Shown piece by piece: positions 22,358-32,653 of a stretch of DNA of 64,000 nt (position 1 is the stretch's first letter; each line of letters begins with the position of its first letter). The stretch is taken from assembly GCF_000372725.1 (NCBI RefSeq), contig NW_005195017.1:112921-176920 (forward strand), read 5' to 3'. The notes beneath the pieces were generated by a model, which saw only the letters and a list, made by a program, of their open reading frames with translations, did no database searches and was not told the DNA's origin. The position numbers and the translations under genes were made by a program. The DNA comes from Emiliania huxleyi CCMP1516 (lineage: Eukaryota; Haptophyta; Isochrysidales; Noelaerhabdaceae).

Positions 22358-24430
22358 CTAGGCGTCGCCTTGCGACGCGTAGAGGTCGGCCCTTGGCGCC
22401 GGTGTCTGGTAAGAGGAGCGACCCTCCCCTCGACAGCAGCACCACCAGGCGAGGGCGGCGCCAAGAATGAGCGAGATGCCGCCTGTTTACAGCCCGGCAT
22501 GTACAGACTCGGGATGCGGGTGAGCCTGTGTGCTCTGGTGCGCGCCGACAGCGGCTGCCGCGATGATGATCCAGAGGGTCGGCCCCTGCGGCACGATATA
22601 TGGGGAGATATGGGGAGATATGGGGAGATATGGGGAGGGTCGGCCCCTGTGGCGTGGTACAGAGCCGAGAGTGTGAGTAGACAGGGTCCACCTCAGCCGC
22701 TGTTGGCAAGAGGGCGGGCGGCTGGGCTGTCTGTCTAGCCTCCCTCTCCCCGGCACGGCCGCTCGCCTGCAGCCACCCGCCGTCCTCTTCCGGCGGCGAG
22801 GATGGCGGCGGTGGCGAGGGTGGCACCTCCGAAACCTCCACGTTGGGCACCTCGTCCACGCGGTGGCCGTAAAAGTCACTCGCCTTCTCCCGAAGGGACG
22901 CGTCAATCGCGCGCCCGGGCGTGGTCTAGGGCTTGTCGCTCGCCTTTTGCGGCGTGTCGAGTTGGGCTTCGATGGCGCCCTCCACGTCCAATGCAACCTG
23001 CAGAATCCAGGCGATCGGCGTCTTGTCGGCTCGTGAGGCCCCACCTCCTCTACCGTTTCTGCCACCGCTGAGATCTCAAAGACGCCTCGGCTACAGCTCC
23101 GGGCTACGCGTGTCTCCTTGCTGTTTGGCGTCGCGATGCTCGCCACCATTCGCGCCGTCCGCGCCGGGTCGTCCGGGCACTCGGGAGAGTCGGCGAAGCA
23201 GTAGACGCCGTCTCCATCGGTATTACCGCAAGTGGCCTCGTCGGCGCACGGCATGCAAGCGTTGGCCGGCGCATCGATGCTGCATGTTCCCTGGTCTGTT
23301 CTCGGCTTGCCCGCCGCCCGCAGCGCCTTCTGAGCGACGGTGGCGAGCGAGCGTCGCCGCCGCCGCTGAGGGTCCACAAAGCACGTGAGCTCGGCGTCGC
23401 ACGAGGAGGAGTCCCATGCGTTTGTGAGGTCGCAGAGCGCAGACGGAGCGTCGGCGAGGCCACTCAGGGCGGAATCTGAGCGGCAGAGAGACGGGTTCAG
23501 CGGCCCCGCCGCTTAGCAGGAGGGCAGCCGCGGCTGGCCCTGTGCACCGTCGCAATCCTCGTCGAGCGGGAAGGACTGTGTCACCTGTTCACAACTGCAG
23601 GCGTGAAGAGACACTGCCCCCACACCTCTCCACGGGTGCATGCGCCGCCTTCACTATCATCGGCACCTCCTCTGGGCAAAAGCACGGCTTGCCTGCTCAC
23701 GGGCGGACGCGTCAAGGGGCACTGCCCACCGCGCCGCTGGCGCACGGGCGCACGGCTCGCCGAGATCGACGTCGCCGCACTGGAACGGATCTCCGCCGGT
23801 TACGCAGGGCCAGACCGGGTTGCTCGGGCAGGACTGAGGCGCCCAGCATGGCGGAGGCGGCGGAGGCGACACGGAGACGGGCGGCGCGGGCGCAAATATC
23901 TGCAGGTACTGCTCATACCTCTCCTTGCGCGTCTCCCACCCAGAGCCCTTCCACTCTCCTTCGTACGGCGCATCGCAGAGGCCATCCTTGATGCATGCCA
24001 TCGCAGTGTCGAACGAATGGTCCAACAAGTACACGGCGTGCACCTTGAGCATCCAATACGCGATCGAGGCAGCCCAGTACGTCTTGCCGTCGTCGCAGAT
24101 CGAGTCCGGATCTACGCGGCCGCCGGGGGAGCAGCACACCGGCAGGTTGGCGCAAGAGGGAGGTCGCGGGGGAGTAGCTGGCGCGGGAACGTGCGCAAGC
24201 GGGAGGACCAGGCACGCTGGGAGAGGACCAGGCGGGCGGGGCAGCGGAGCGCACCCGCGCATATGTCGATTTCCTGGCCAATTGCGGCCATTAGGATGTT
24301 GGCGTGGGCGTAGTTGCAGTTCCAACTCAGCTGCAGCGCACCGCGTCCGAACCAGCAGGATGTGCCCTCGAGAGGTCGACCATCCCAATCGACGCAGCTG
24401 AGACCGGAGGAGGAGCCTATGCGGCGTGAC
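22358..24430 (-). CDS. Membrane-anchored GH19 chitinase-like protein (5' end unresolved)
   Basis: Exons recognised: ~24430-24255, 24111-23761, 23692-23667, 23584-23548, 23475-23045, 22997-22944, 22883-22767, 22585-22546 and 22482-22358, all in frame. FGRGALQLSWNCNY followed by CDDGKTYWAASIAYWM is the conserved GH19 chitinase core, implying hydrolysis of chitin or a related polymer. A Pro-rich linker, Cys-rich segments (CFCPEE, DEDCDD, CMPCADEATC) and an acidic Pro-rich stem follow. Then comes a single transmembrane helix (LWIIIAAAAVGG-ISLILGAAL) with a short WWCCCRGEG tail, so the enzyme would sit on the cell surface. The 60-bp intron 22884-22943 is an exact AAG|GCGAG duplicate pair with a GC donor. 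A hairpin element lies in intron 23585-23666. The upstream catalytic Glu region could not be assigned; the N-terminus probably lies in 24440-25300. Confidence 0.75.
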
Positions 24431-25820
24431 GGACCCGCATTCGCGGAGGTGCATTCCAGTCGCCGCAGCCGAGCGCTGGGCAAGGGTGCCGCACGCGTCC
24501 GCCGGTAGCGAGGTCGACCCGATGCTGAAGCTGTCGGCAGAGAGCGTCGGCACGCCGTTGCACGTCCCCCAGTTACTGTCAGCGTGGCGTCGTTTGCGCA
24601 ACGGCCGGTGCGGCTCTAGAAGAGAAGAGAGCCTCTCAGGTTCGATGGCCCTCTCTAGAGGCTCCCAGAGCTATTGACGGGCGACTCGCTCTGTCTTGGT
24701 TGGTGCCTCGACTCACAGTTTGGCTCGCGTCTCAGCTTCGTATTTCGACGCGTCTCGTAGGCGAGGACGGAAATCTCAAGCTGTGGCAGTTGGGCGGTGG
24801 GTTGGTGGGACGGTTTGGCCACGGCACGTGGGACCTGAGTCGAGACGGCAGAGGAGGTGCCGCCACCGTCGTCACTGGAATCAGAGATGACGGGCGCGGA
24901 TACGAGGTTGGTGAAGGGGGAATCGCCGGCACCGGCGAGGACTGCAGGTGGGGCGGCACCGGAACCGGAACCGGAGAGCGTTCTGGCGGGGATGGCGTCA
25001 GCAGCCTCTTCCTCACGCACGTCGGCGAGGACGCGGCCGACGAGATCAGGCTCGCAGCCAGAGAGGCCGGCGGGATACAGACTCCTCTTGTCGCTGAGAA
25101 GGAGCTTCCTCCGCCGGATTTCGCTGCCGAGACGGCAGTGATCGAGGTGACGCCTCTCTCGCACGGAGCCGCGTCCTGGAGGAGTCCGTTCCTCGTACAG
25201 GCCGGAGAGATGGCTGAGGCGGTGCTCAGCGCGCGGGGCGTTCCGAGGAGTCGCGGCGCGCACCTCAGGCGCCCCTCCTTCATTGTGCCGGTGCGCCACT
25301 GTCAACAGCATGCACTATTGATCAGCCTCCTCACCGTGCGTGCAGGACGCCCTTCACTGCTCACCTTCGAACAACCGAGCTGACGCCGCTTAGCTTTGAA
25401 TCGCCGCGGCGCGGCCGGCGCAGCGGCAGCGCCGACCGAGGTGTAGCAGGATGAGCAGACACGCATACGACTCGCCCGGGATTGGCGCCACGAATTTCCA
25501 CGTCGGGCAACGGGCGAGAGACATGTGCTCACGCGCTTGTCGCTTTGGCGCACGGCCTTGCGCGGGGGGCGACGTTGCTTGTTTAAATCTCATCAGCCGC
25601 GTGGCGCCGTGGGCGAAGGGCGTGGCGTGAGCGCGTGACACGTTTTGATAAAATCGCATAGCGCTCGGGTCGACATGAGGGCAGCGGCCAGGCGAGGCTT
25701 GTAGCGCAAGGCCGATTGCCGGGGACTGGCGCAAGCGCGCCATGTCCTTCCTCTCCGCCCTGCCTCTGTGTCTCATCCCTCGTTTGGCGCCCCCCACCCA
25801 CCGCCCCGCCTCTCCCCTCC
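24431..25820. other. Probable 5' part of the chitinase-like gene plus intergenic
   Basis: Minus-strand frames at 24655-25311 and 24732-25283 are open but show no family motif. They may hold the missing N-terminal exons. An open minus frame at 25390-25824 precedes nothing recognisable. No RNA or mobile element is seen. Confidence 0.4.
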
Positions 25821-27354
25821 TCACGCGGCGTTGAATCGGTCATAGTCCGCGTCGTTCATAAAGTACTGGCCGAGGGAGCCGATGGCCGAGCGCCCCTCCA
25901 GCACCTGCGGCGAACTCAGCGCGGTGTCGTGAGCTATCTGTGCCTTCTCTCATTTCCCTCTCTTTCTTTCTGTGCAGCACACCTTTGCAACGGCGGGCAG
26001 CGCCTTGGTCCGGTCGAACCACGCCTGAGTCATGGAGCGGCGGTGATTGCCTAGGAGACCCGCCATCTCCAGAGATGGCCCCGAAGCGGGGGGGCGAGTC
26101 GCTCCTTGAGCCGCGGGGTGGCGTCGAGGGAGGCGGCCCCCGCCACAGCGGCGGTCTGGTAGAGCATGCCGAACCTAGAGATGGGGAGATAGGGGGGAGA
26201 TCTGGGGGAGATCTGGGAGATGAGGCGCGTAGCCGGGCATCTCGTGCGTCGCGAACCTACGTGCTGAATACGCCAGACTTGGGGCGGGAAGGCGGCACTG
26301 CGCAGGGGACGCGGGGCCCCGTGCAACTCCGAGGGGGGTACGAACACAACGAGTACAGCAGAACACGGCTGAATACAGCAGAATACGTGCCCTCTCGACC
26401 GCCGGTTGGAGCACAAGAATACGTGCTCCGCTTCTAGGGGCCCGAGATGTGGGGAGATGTGGGGAGATGTGGGGAGATGTGGGTCTGTGCTCCGCTACTA
26501 GGGGCCCTAGGGGCCCGAGATGTGGGGAGATATGGGAGAGCTGGGTTGGCGAGGACGACGGCTTCTAAGGAAGCCGTCGTCTGCGCCTTGTCTGCCGTGT
26601 GAATCGTGCGTGTGCGTCCGGCTCTGGTTGTGAACTTCTAGCATGCCAGACAGGTACAGCTCGCCCGCCGTCTGACCGGTCGAGGTGAAGCCCAGCGGCG
26701 CCTATTATATTTATTATATTATATCATATTATATTATATTATATTGCCGGTCGAGGTGAAGCCCAGCGGCGCCGCGCACAGCGCCTCCAGCTTTGCGAGG
26801 TGGTCTGGCACCTGTGCAGAAGCGGGCGTGAACGCGGCCGGTTCCGACCTCTGTCCGCACCCGCGTCGCAGCGCCAGTGTGGCAAGGAGCCGTCTCGGAG
26901 AATCTCCGGCAATCTCGGGTGATCTCGGGCGGTCCGGCACCGTCGTGGCGATGAGGCCGCGAACCGCCGCCGCCTTGGCAGCGCGCACCTCGCGCGGCTT
27001 CCAGCGGGCCAGCTCCGCGCCGAGGAGGAGCGAGTAGAGGTCCTCGCCCTCCGCCAGGCACATCTGCGAGAGCGCAAAGTCGTCGTCGCCCGCGCCGTGC
27101 ATCGAGGCGCGGTGCGCGATGTAGTTCGCGATCGCGACGCTCTGGCCGACCACGCGCCCGCCTGGCGTGCGCAGCATAGGGAGCTGCCCAAACGGCGAAG
27201 CGCCCGACGCCTTGATCGCGGGCCAGCTCTTTGGCCCTGCAGGCGACTTGTCGACCGTGAAGCCGGTCCACTCGAGCCCGCTCGCCTCGGCCAGAATCGC
27301 GAGCTGCAGGCCCTTGGCCTGGACCGGAAAGTAGATCAGCTCGCCGAGGGACAT
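25821..27354 (-). CDS. Glutathione S-transferase, 6 exons
   Basis: Exons 27354-26941, 26811-26773, 26701-26652, 26174-26105, 26024-25983 and 25937-25821 sum to 732 nt, 243 aa. The N-terminal thioredoxin-like half has IYFPVQAKGLQLAILAEASG, then PFGQLPMLRTPGGRVVGQSVAIANYIA with the cis-Pro and the SxAI pattern that bind glutathione. The C-terminal half is helical (LYLFGMLYQT, LDATPRLKAWFDRTKALP). The expected role is conjugation or peroxidase chemistry in the cytosol; class cannot be fixed by eye. Intron 1 is bounded by GTGCCRGACC copies. Intron 2 is a TATAATAT tract between 27-bp copies (26676-26702, 26747-26773). Intron 3 (26175-26651) stacks an introner, 10-mer arrays and three GTTCGGCATGC-like copies. 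Intron 4 has a GA donor. Confidence 0.92.
26265..26440 (-). mobile_element. Introner element, copy 2
   Basis: Inside GST intron 3, sense-oriented. From CCTAGAAGCGGAGCACGTATTC to GTATTCAGCACGTAG it is homologous to 16716-16903. Its 5' end has itself been split by a GGGGAGATGT array (about 26443-26480) that duplicates GGGCCCCTAG plus a further ~12 bp, so the array is younger than the introner. Confidence 0.85.
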
Positions 27355-27402
27355 GTCCTGAGCGCAACACTGGAGCGCGCGAAAAGGAACCCGATAACGT
27401 TG

Positions 27403-27420
27403 AAAAAGAATTTTACAAAG
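27403..27420 (-). promoter_or_regulatory. Candidate promoter block of the GST gene
   Basis: On the minus strand TTTGTAAAATTCTTTTTCAA lies ~50 nt before the ATG. It matches the block before the RCC1 gene (TAGTAAATTCTTTTT). Confidence 0.45.
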
Positions 27421-29622
27421 CCCCGCGCACAACACTGGCCGCGAGGGGCGGTCGAGGCCTCCGTTCGGCTGATGCGCGGTTACAACCGCACGGGCGAGTG
27501 GCCAGAGCCCATCCTCACCAGCCCTGCCCCGCAGCGCGGCCGCTCGCCAAGCCCCGTCGATGAGTGGTCAGATGGTTATCCCCCACCTTAGGGGTAGACT
27601 ATGCACGCGCGCACACATATGCGTGAGGGCGACGATGCCCGGGGTGGCCGCTCTCACGCGCAGCACTACAAAGTTGGAATCGTTGTCTCCCGGTGTTCCA
27701 GGCCGCTCTCTAAAGGCACACCCACTCCCACCGGGAACCCAAACTGACCCGCGCCCCCCCAATGACCCTGCGATCGTCTAACTAAGCACCGCTGCCGCTC
27801 CCAGCCAGCACACTGTGAGATAGCCAACACCGCCGCGCCGGAGATTGCGGATTACATAGTCATTCTTAAGTTTCGGTAAGTTTCTGCGTACGGCTTTAAA
27901 AATAGTATACTACACCACCTCTCTGGTAGAGGTTGCATACTGTACCCATTATTTATGACAGTTGGGCAGGCGCACCGGGACCGTGTGCGCGCTATAGGCT
28001 GCCGGCATTTCCAACTCGTACAAGTAAGAAATGGTTTATTTCGCTTTTCGGACTGGATCGAGGTCCGTCCGGCGGCGGCGGCTGCAAGGTACCGCTACCG
28101 GGGCTGTGTAGCCATGCAATGCCGCTTGGCGGGCACACTCGCCGATACGGGCACACTCGCCGATTATCGGCGAGTGTGCCCGCTATCGGCGAGTGTGCCC
28201 GCCGAGCGGCAGCAGCTGGCGTCGACGTGCTGGTACCCTTTCGGCTGCGCAGAAGTCAGGCGACGTGGGCCGCACATGTGGGTGGGTAGTAAGCGAAATT
28301 TTCCGGCTTTGCAGAGTAAATGCGCCTTGCGCGAAATTGCGCTAACGCAGCGAATTTTTTGAGCGGTGTCAAACGCGCGAGATCAGGCCCTTCCGACGGC
28401 AAATGTGCGAAAGGTCGATCCTAGTCGCAGTTCGGTTCAAGTTCGGACGAGAACGTTCACTTTTCGCATTTCGCACGTAATAACTATCCCCTGGGGCCTT
28501 CCCCGCGGCTCCCGCGGCCACAGACGGCTCAGCTATGATAGCTAACAAGCTGGCTGCCGCAGGAGCTGCCAGATTCGGTCGTACCAGTCGATGCCACGCG
28601 TGCCGAGGTGGCCTCCGCGGCCCTCTCGGCACAAGCACGCGTGGCATGGAGGCGCGTGCATATGCGACAAAGAGGCTGCCACCTAACCATGCCAGTGGCT
28701 GAGCCATGTGTGTATGAGCTAGTGGAAGTGGAGTCCTGCACGTCATACTGCATCAGTTGACCATGGTCTGGCAGCATGCTGGTGGATGAATTCACCAGCC
28801 TGCCAACGTCACGAGACAGGTGACCAGATCGACCAGATCAGCGCGCACGGCCGTCTCCAATGCATCGGCGGCCGCGGCTGAGGTCGACTAGCACGGCTGA
28901 GCACCGCCAGACCATTGGCCGCGCCCGCAGCCGGCGCGGGCATCGAGGTGGTTGTGCGCCTCGTGGACTGCAGTCCACGTCGCCTGACTTGTGGCGAGCA
29001 GAAGGTACCAGCACGTCGACGCCAGCTGCTGCCGCTTGGCGGGCACACTCACCAATAGGTGCTGAGTGTGCTCGCCAAGCGGCATTGCATGGCTACACAG
29101 CCCCGGTACCTTCTGCGCGCCGCAGTCGGACGGACTGCGATCCAGTCCGAGAATCATAAACCTTTTGTTACGCTTTTGACCGAACTGCGACTAGGATCGA
29201 CCGAAACCGCCCTTGGGTGACGGGGTCTACGTAGGCTGAGGCCGTGTTGTGTGAGAGGTGGGGGGGGGGGGGTTCCGAGGAGTATATCATACCGGCGGCG
29301 CGAGGGCATAGATGTTATACGGCTTATACGGCTTTATGTTATTAATTGGCAGATTGAATTACAGCCAGTGAATTGGCGATGAGTATTAACAGTTTGGAAA
29401 CCACCGGGGTCGTGCTCCCGATCAGTGTAGCAGACAAGGAAAAAATAGCCGTTTCAGACAGACCCGTGCTAAAAGTCGGGAACGGCGAATGATACCACGT
29501 TGTTCTTTTTAGATACTTGCTTGGGGCGCCGCCCCATAAAGGTATCTGCCGAGACCCGCTGGGTATCTTTTTCCGGTACCCGATTTTCATCACGCTCAAG
29601 TATCATCTCGAGATAGATACCA
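27421..29622. repeat. Gene-poor region with nested inverted repeats
   Basis: No gene is supported. About 28121-28210 is a ~44-bp-arm inverted repeat made of CGGGCACACTCGCCGAT units. The surrounding unit (GGTACC..GGGGCTGTGTAGCCATGCAATGCCGC is split about 28088-28128) recurs inverted at about 28985-29120. GTCGATCCTAGTCGCAGTTC (about 28413) and its reverse complement (about 29180) could be outer ends of a foldback element. A G-run lies at about 29258-29270. Confidence 0.55.
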
Positions 29623-31710
29623 TCACATCGGCTCTTGGAGGGAGGCTCCTAACGTCCCTGCCTGGCGTGATAATCGACACCGCTCGTCGTCCGCCGCAGT
29701 ACCAGTAGTGACGAGCGAATTGCCTGCTATCCGTAGTGGCGTCCCGGCACCCTTGATGAGCGCGGGGAACCGGCAGCCCGCGGCGAGGCATGCGTCGCGA
29801 GGGACCGGGCGACGCAGAAACCTGGAGAGGCGCGACCAGGACTCGTTGGCGGAGAGCGCGGTGATGTCGATCTCGAGCAGGCGCGAGGCGGGCACGAGGG
29901 AGCGCACGAGCGCATTGTGCGCCTCAAATGCAAGCCGGACCGTATCGGAGTCGGCGCCGCCGCCGCTCCTGAGCAAGTTGAGCTCCTTCTGCCGAGCCTT
30001 GGCGGAAGCATCACACGCGGGGTTCAGAAGCTCCCAGAGCGGTACGTCCCTGTCCACCCCCCCTTGCCAAACGTCGGGCGGATCCGCTGCCCGCAAACTC
30101 GTATCGTTCACGGCCACCGATTGCTCATACGACCCCCTGTGGTGGCGTGAGCGAGAGGCGAACCAGGCGGCGGCTGGACGAACAGTGAGGACGACGCGCG
30201 CAGTTGGTCCATACGCTCGCCAAAGGTACGGGAAAAAGTTGGGCACGGGCGTGTCGAAGACGGCATCCAGCCCGTCGAAGACCCGGAAGAGCGCCGGGTC
30301 CTTTGTCTCCTGTGCGAGGTATTTGCATAGCCGGCCCTGCAGCAGATTGTGCATCTCGGAGCAGAAGGAAAGGGGGCAGTTCACGCCGGCCGATGCATTG
30401 TAGTAATGAGAGCAGTGGCCGGTTGTGAGCCCAAATTGTTTCATGGCCGTCGCGAGCGCTCTCGTCGCGGTCGAGCCCCAGCCAGCACCGATCACAAGCG
30501 GCTCGACCTGCTGCGCCTCAGTGCCAGGATCATCTGACGTAGCAGCGCGATGCTGGACCTGCCCTGCGCCCAACAAATCCAGCTCAGTCGCACCTTTGAC
30601 TTCGTTCGCCACTCCCCCGATGGTCGGCACGTACAGCTCGGGTCGCGGCGCGCACTGCGGGTTCGCCTCCGCGTGGGTCGCGAGCTTCTCGAGCACCGTC
30701 GCCTTGATGCGGCTGATGCGTTGCTTGAAGAGGCTCACCGCCTTCCGCGTGCGGCTAGCCGCAGGCAGGGCCGCGAGCTCTGCCGCGTACTCCGCAGTGC
30801 CGGCGGGCCAGTAGGCGGCGACGAGGAGGCGGCGCGCGCTCGTGGCGATGTGCTCGCACTCCTCGCTGTGGTCGACGCAGAAGCGCGCCCCCCGGATGAT
30901 GTCTGATACGTTCGCGAGATCGACCGGAATGAAGTGCTCCCACGGGCGGGCGAGGCTGGTCGTCCACGTGACCGCCGTCTGCGTGGCCTCCATCAGCAGC
31001 GTGCAGCCGCTTGCCATCGCCCAGACGGACGCAGAAGCGGCGCCATTGCCGGGCAGGATCAGCAGCATCTGATAGCGCTGCGCCTGCTGTACGGCCGTGA
31101 GATACTGGTCGAACTTGACGCTACGCAGGCCATCCCCGGTTTTGTTGTGTGGCGCAAGATCGTGCAGGCCAGTGTCGAAGAGGGAGCCACCGTGTGCACG
31201 CAGCGCACTCACCACATCAAGGCGCGAGGTGCCGTCAGTGCGACCAAGGCCTGTGGACAGGCTGCCGCGCCACACCACCACGGGCCGTCGCTGCGACCAC
31301 GGCACGGCGACGCTGAGCAGCTCGGGCCAGAGCCTCGCCACATCCTGTTCGAGCATCCGATACATCGGCCAGACCACCACGTTAGGGCTCGAAGCGTCGC
31401 GGCAGCTCATGATCGCAATTTGGGGAGAGGGAGTGCAGCGGTCGCCGTCCATCACAACAACGGGTCTCTCACGTGCGCGGCTGCTGAGCAAAGGCAGCGT
31501 GTCGTAGAACTTTGCGCTCGTGTTCCGCAGCACCGACTGTCTGGAGACGGCTCTGCTCATGTTGTTTATCATGTACGTGCCGTTCGGAAACACCAGGAAG
31601 TCTCTGCCTTTAATGTTGCGTTCCGTGTGGCTGCACGAAGTGGTGAGTGCGCGGCCGATCCAAGCGTCAGCGACATCCGAAACTCGCAGCATCGTCGGGG
31701 CTGTCATCAA
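29623..31710 (-). CDS. GT90 glycosyltransferase fused to a sulfotransferase
   Basis: A single-exon ORF of 695 aa. Residues ~60-320 look like glycosyltransferase family 90 (CAP10/POGLUT-like): RPVVVWRGSLST, KFDQYLTAVQQAQRYQMLLI, GNGAASASVWAMASGCTLLM, WEHFIPVDL, then a run like CVDHSEECEHIATSARRLL. Residues ~400-680 look like a P-loop-type sulfotransferase: VIGAGWGSTATRALATAM in the PAPS-binding position, FDTPVPNFFPYLW, and ARVVLTVRPAAAWFASR, the second PAPS motif. Expected chemistry is transfer of a sugar from a nucleotide sugar and sulfation from PAPS, probably on a surface or Golgi glycan. No signal or TM segment is visible at the N-terminus, so a 5' exon may be missing. Lack of introns in 2 kb contrasts with its neighbours and may indicate a retrocopy or transfer. 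Domain order is seen; substrate is unknown. Confidence 0.78.
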   Translation of the reverse strand: MMTAPTMLRVSDVADAWIGRALTTSCSHTERNIKGRDFLVFPNGTYMINNMSRAVSRQSVLRNTSAKFYDTLPLLSSRARERPVVVMDGDRCTPSPQIAIMSCRDASSPNVVVWPMYRMLEQDVARLWPELLSVAVPWSQRRPVVVWRGSLSTGLGRTDGTSRLDVVSALRAHGGSLFDTGLHDLAPHNKTGDGLRSVKFDQYLTAVQQAQRYQMLLILPGNGAASASVWAMASGCTLLMEATQTAVTWTTSLARPWEHFIPVDLANVSDIIRGARFCVDHSEECEHIATSARRLLVAAYWPAGTAEYAAELAALPAASRTRKAVSLFKQRISRIKATVLEKLATHAEANPQCAPRPELYVPTIGGVANEVKGATELDLLGAGQVQHRAATSDDPGTEAQQVEPLVIGAGWGSTATRALATAMKQFGLTTGHCSHYYNASAGVNCPLSFCSEMHNLLQGRLCKYLAQETKDPALFRVFDGLDAVFDTPVPNFFPYLWRAYGPTARVVLTVRPAAAWFASRSRHHRGSYEQSVAVNDTSLRAADPPDVWQGGVDRDVPLWELLNPACDASAKARQKELNLLRSGGGADSDTVRLAFEAHNALVRSLVPASRLLEIDITALSANESWSRLSRFLRRPVPRDACLAAGCRFPALIKGAGTPLRIAGNSLVTTGTAADDERCRLSRQAGTLGASLQEPM

Positions 31711-32653
31711 GCCGTGTGGTTTTGTGTTACTCGCCTGCCCACTGATAGGGCACTCGGAGGTCAGCGGGTAGCGTTAGGGCAGAGTGTGGTCGTCGGTGAG
31801 GGCGACTGCGGATGTGATGGGCGTCTTAGAAGTTGCGGATGTGTTGTGCTCGGGACAGCGCGCGTCCTGGTGTGTACTTGTTACGTGAAAACCCGCTGGG
31901 ACCCGGACGCCAGCACACACGGCTAGATTTCATGGCGGGCCGCCTAGGCCCTGGGGTCGGAGGCTAAGCCGGCGGCCCCGGTTCAACTACTTCATATTCA
32001 AGCCGGCGGCCCCGGAATCCGATGTTTTCTTGTGTCAGGGACGTACAGGGACCTTCAGGGGCGTTGAAAAAGGTCGTCAAATCTCGATAATTTCATTTTG
32101 CCGTTACGACCGTTACACCGACCGTTACACCGACCGTTACGACAGTTACGGACGTGACACGTGTCCACGCTCCCGGTTAGGGCGGCTAAGTCGGGGCCGC
32201 CGCCGCGTTTAGGACGGCTAAGTTCGAGGCCCTCTCGTTAGAGCGGTTACGCCGAGGCCGATCCAGACAAAGAAGGCGGCGGCTGACTGTCAGCGATGGC
32301 AAAGCACTCGCGCCGCCGCCGCAGACGGAGCTGCAGGTGTGTGTGTGCGCCGCAGCCAGCGCCGGGCAGTGCGACACACCCCGCGGCGCATTCTGCAACG
32401 CCCCTAGGGCGTAGGCCTGCGACGCTAACGTCCGTACCCGGCCCTCCCGGCCCGTCTCTTGTCTGCTCTTTGCTTGCGTGTGTGCCCGTGCCTGGTTTCG
32501 TTTAATTTCTTTTTTTGAGAGCGCCTTCGTTGTTAATAGTACAAACCCAATGGTCCTCTGCGAGCGGTCCTTCGTTGCAGTCGCACACACGCACGCGCCA
32601 CATTTCTTTTCACACATACAAACTCACAAGCAAGGCTCACACGCCGTGCCGAA
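31711..32653. other. Intergenic 5' of the RING gene
   Basis: AAGCCGGCGGCCCCGG is duplicated (about 31970 and 32002) around 17 unrelated bases. CCGTTACACCGA-type short repeats lie at about 32105-32152. No gene is seen. Confidence 0.5.

Noticed and set aside
24700-25383. 227-codon plus-strand frame
   Set aside because: Overlaps the likely 5' part of the minus-strand chitinase-like gene and shows no conserved motif.
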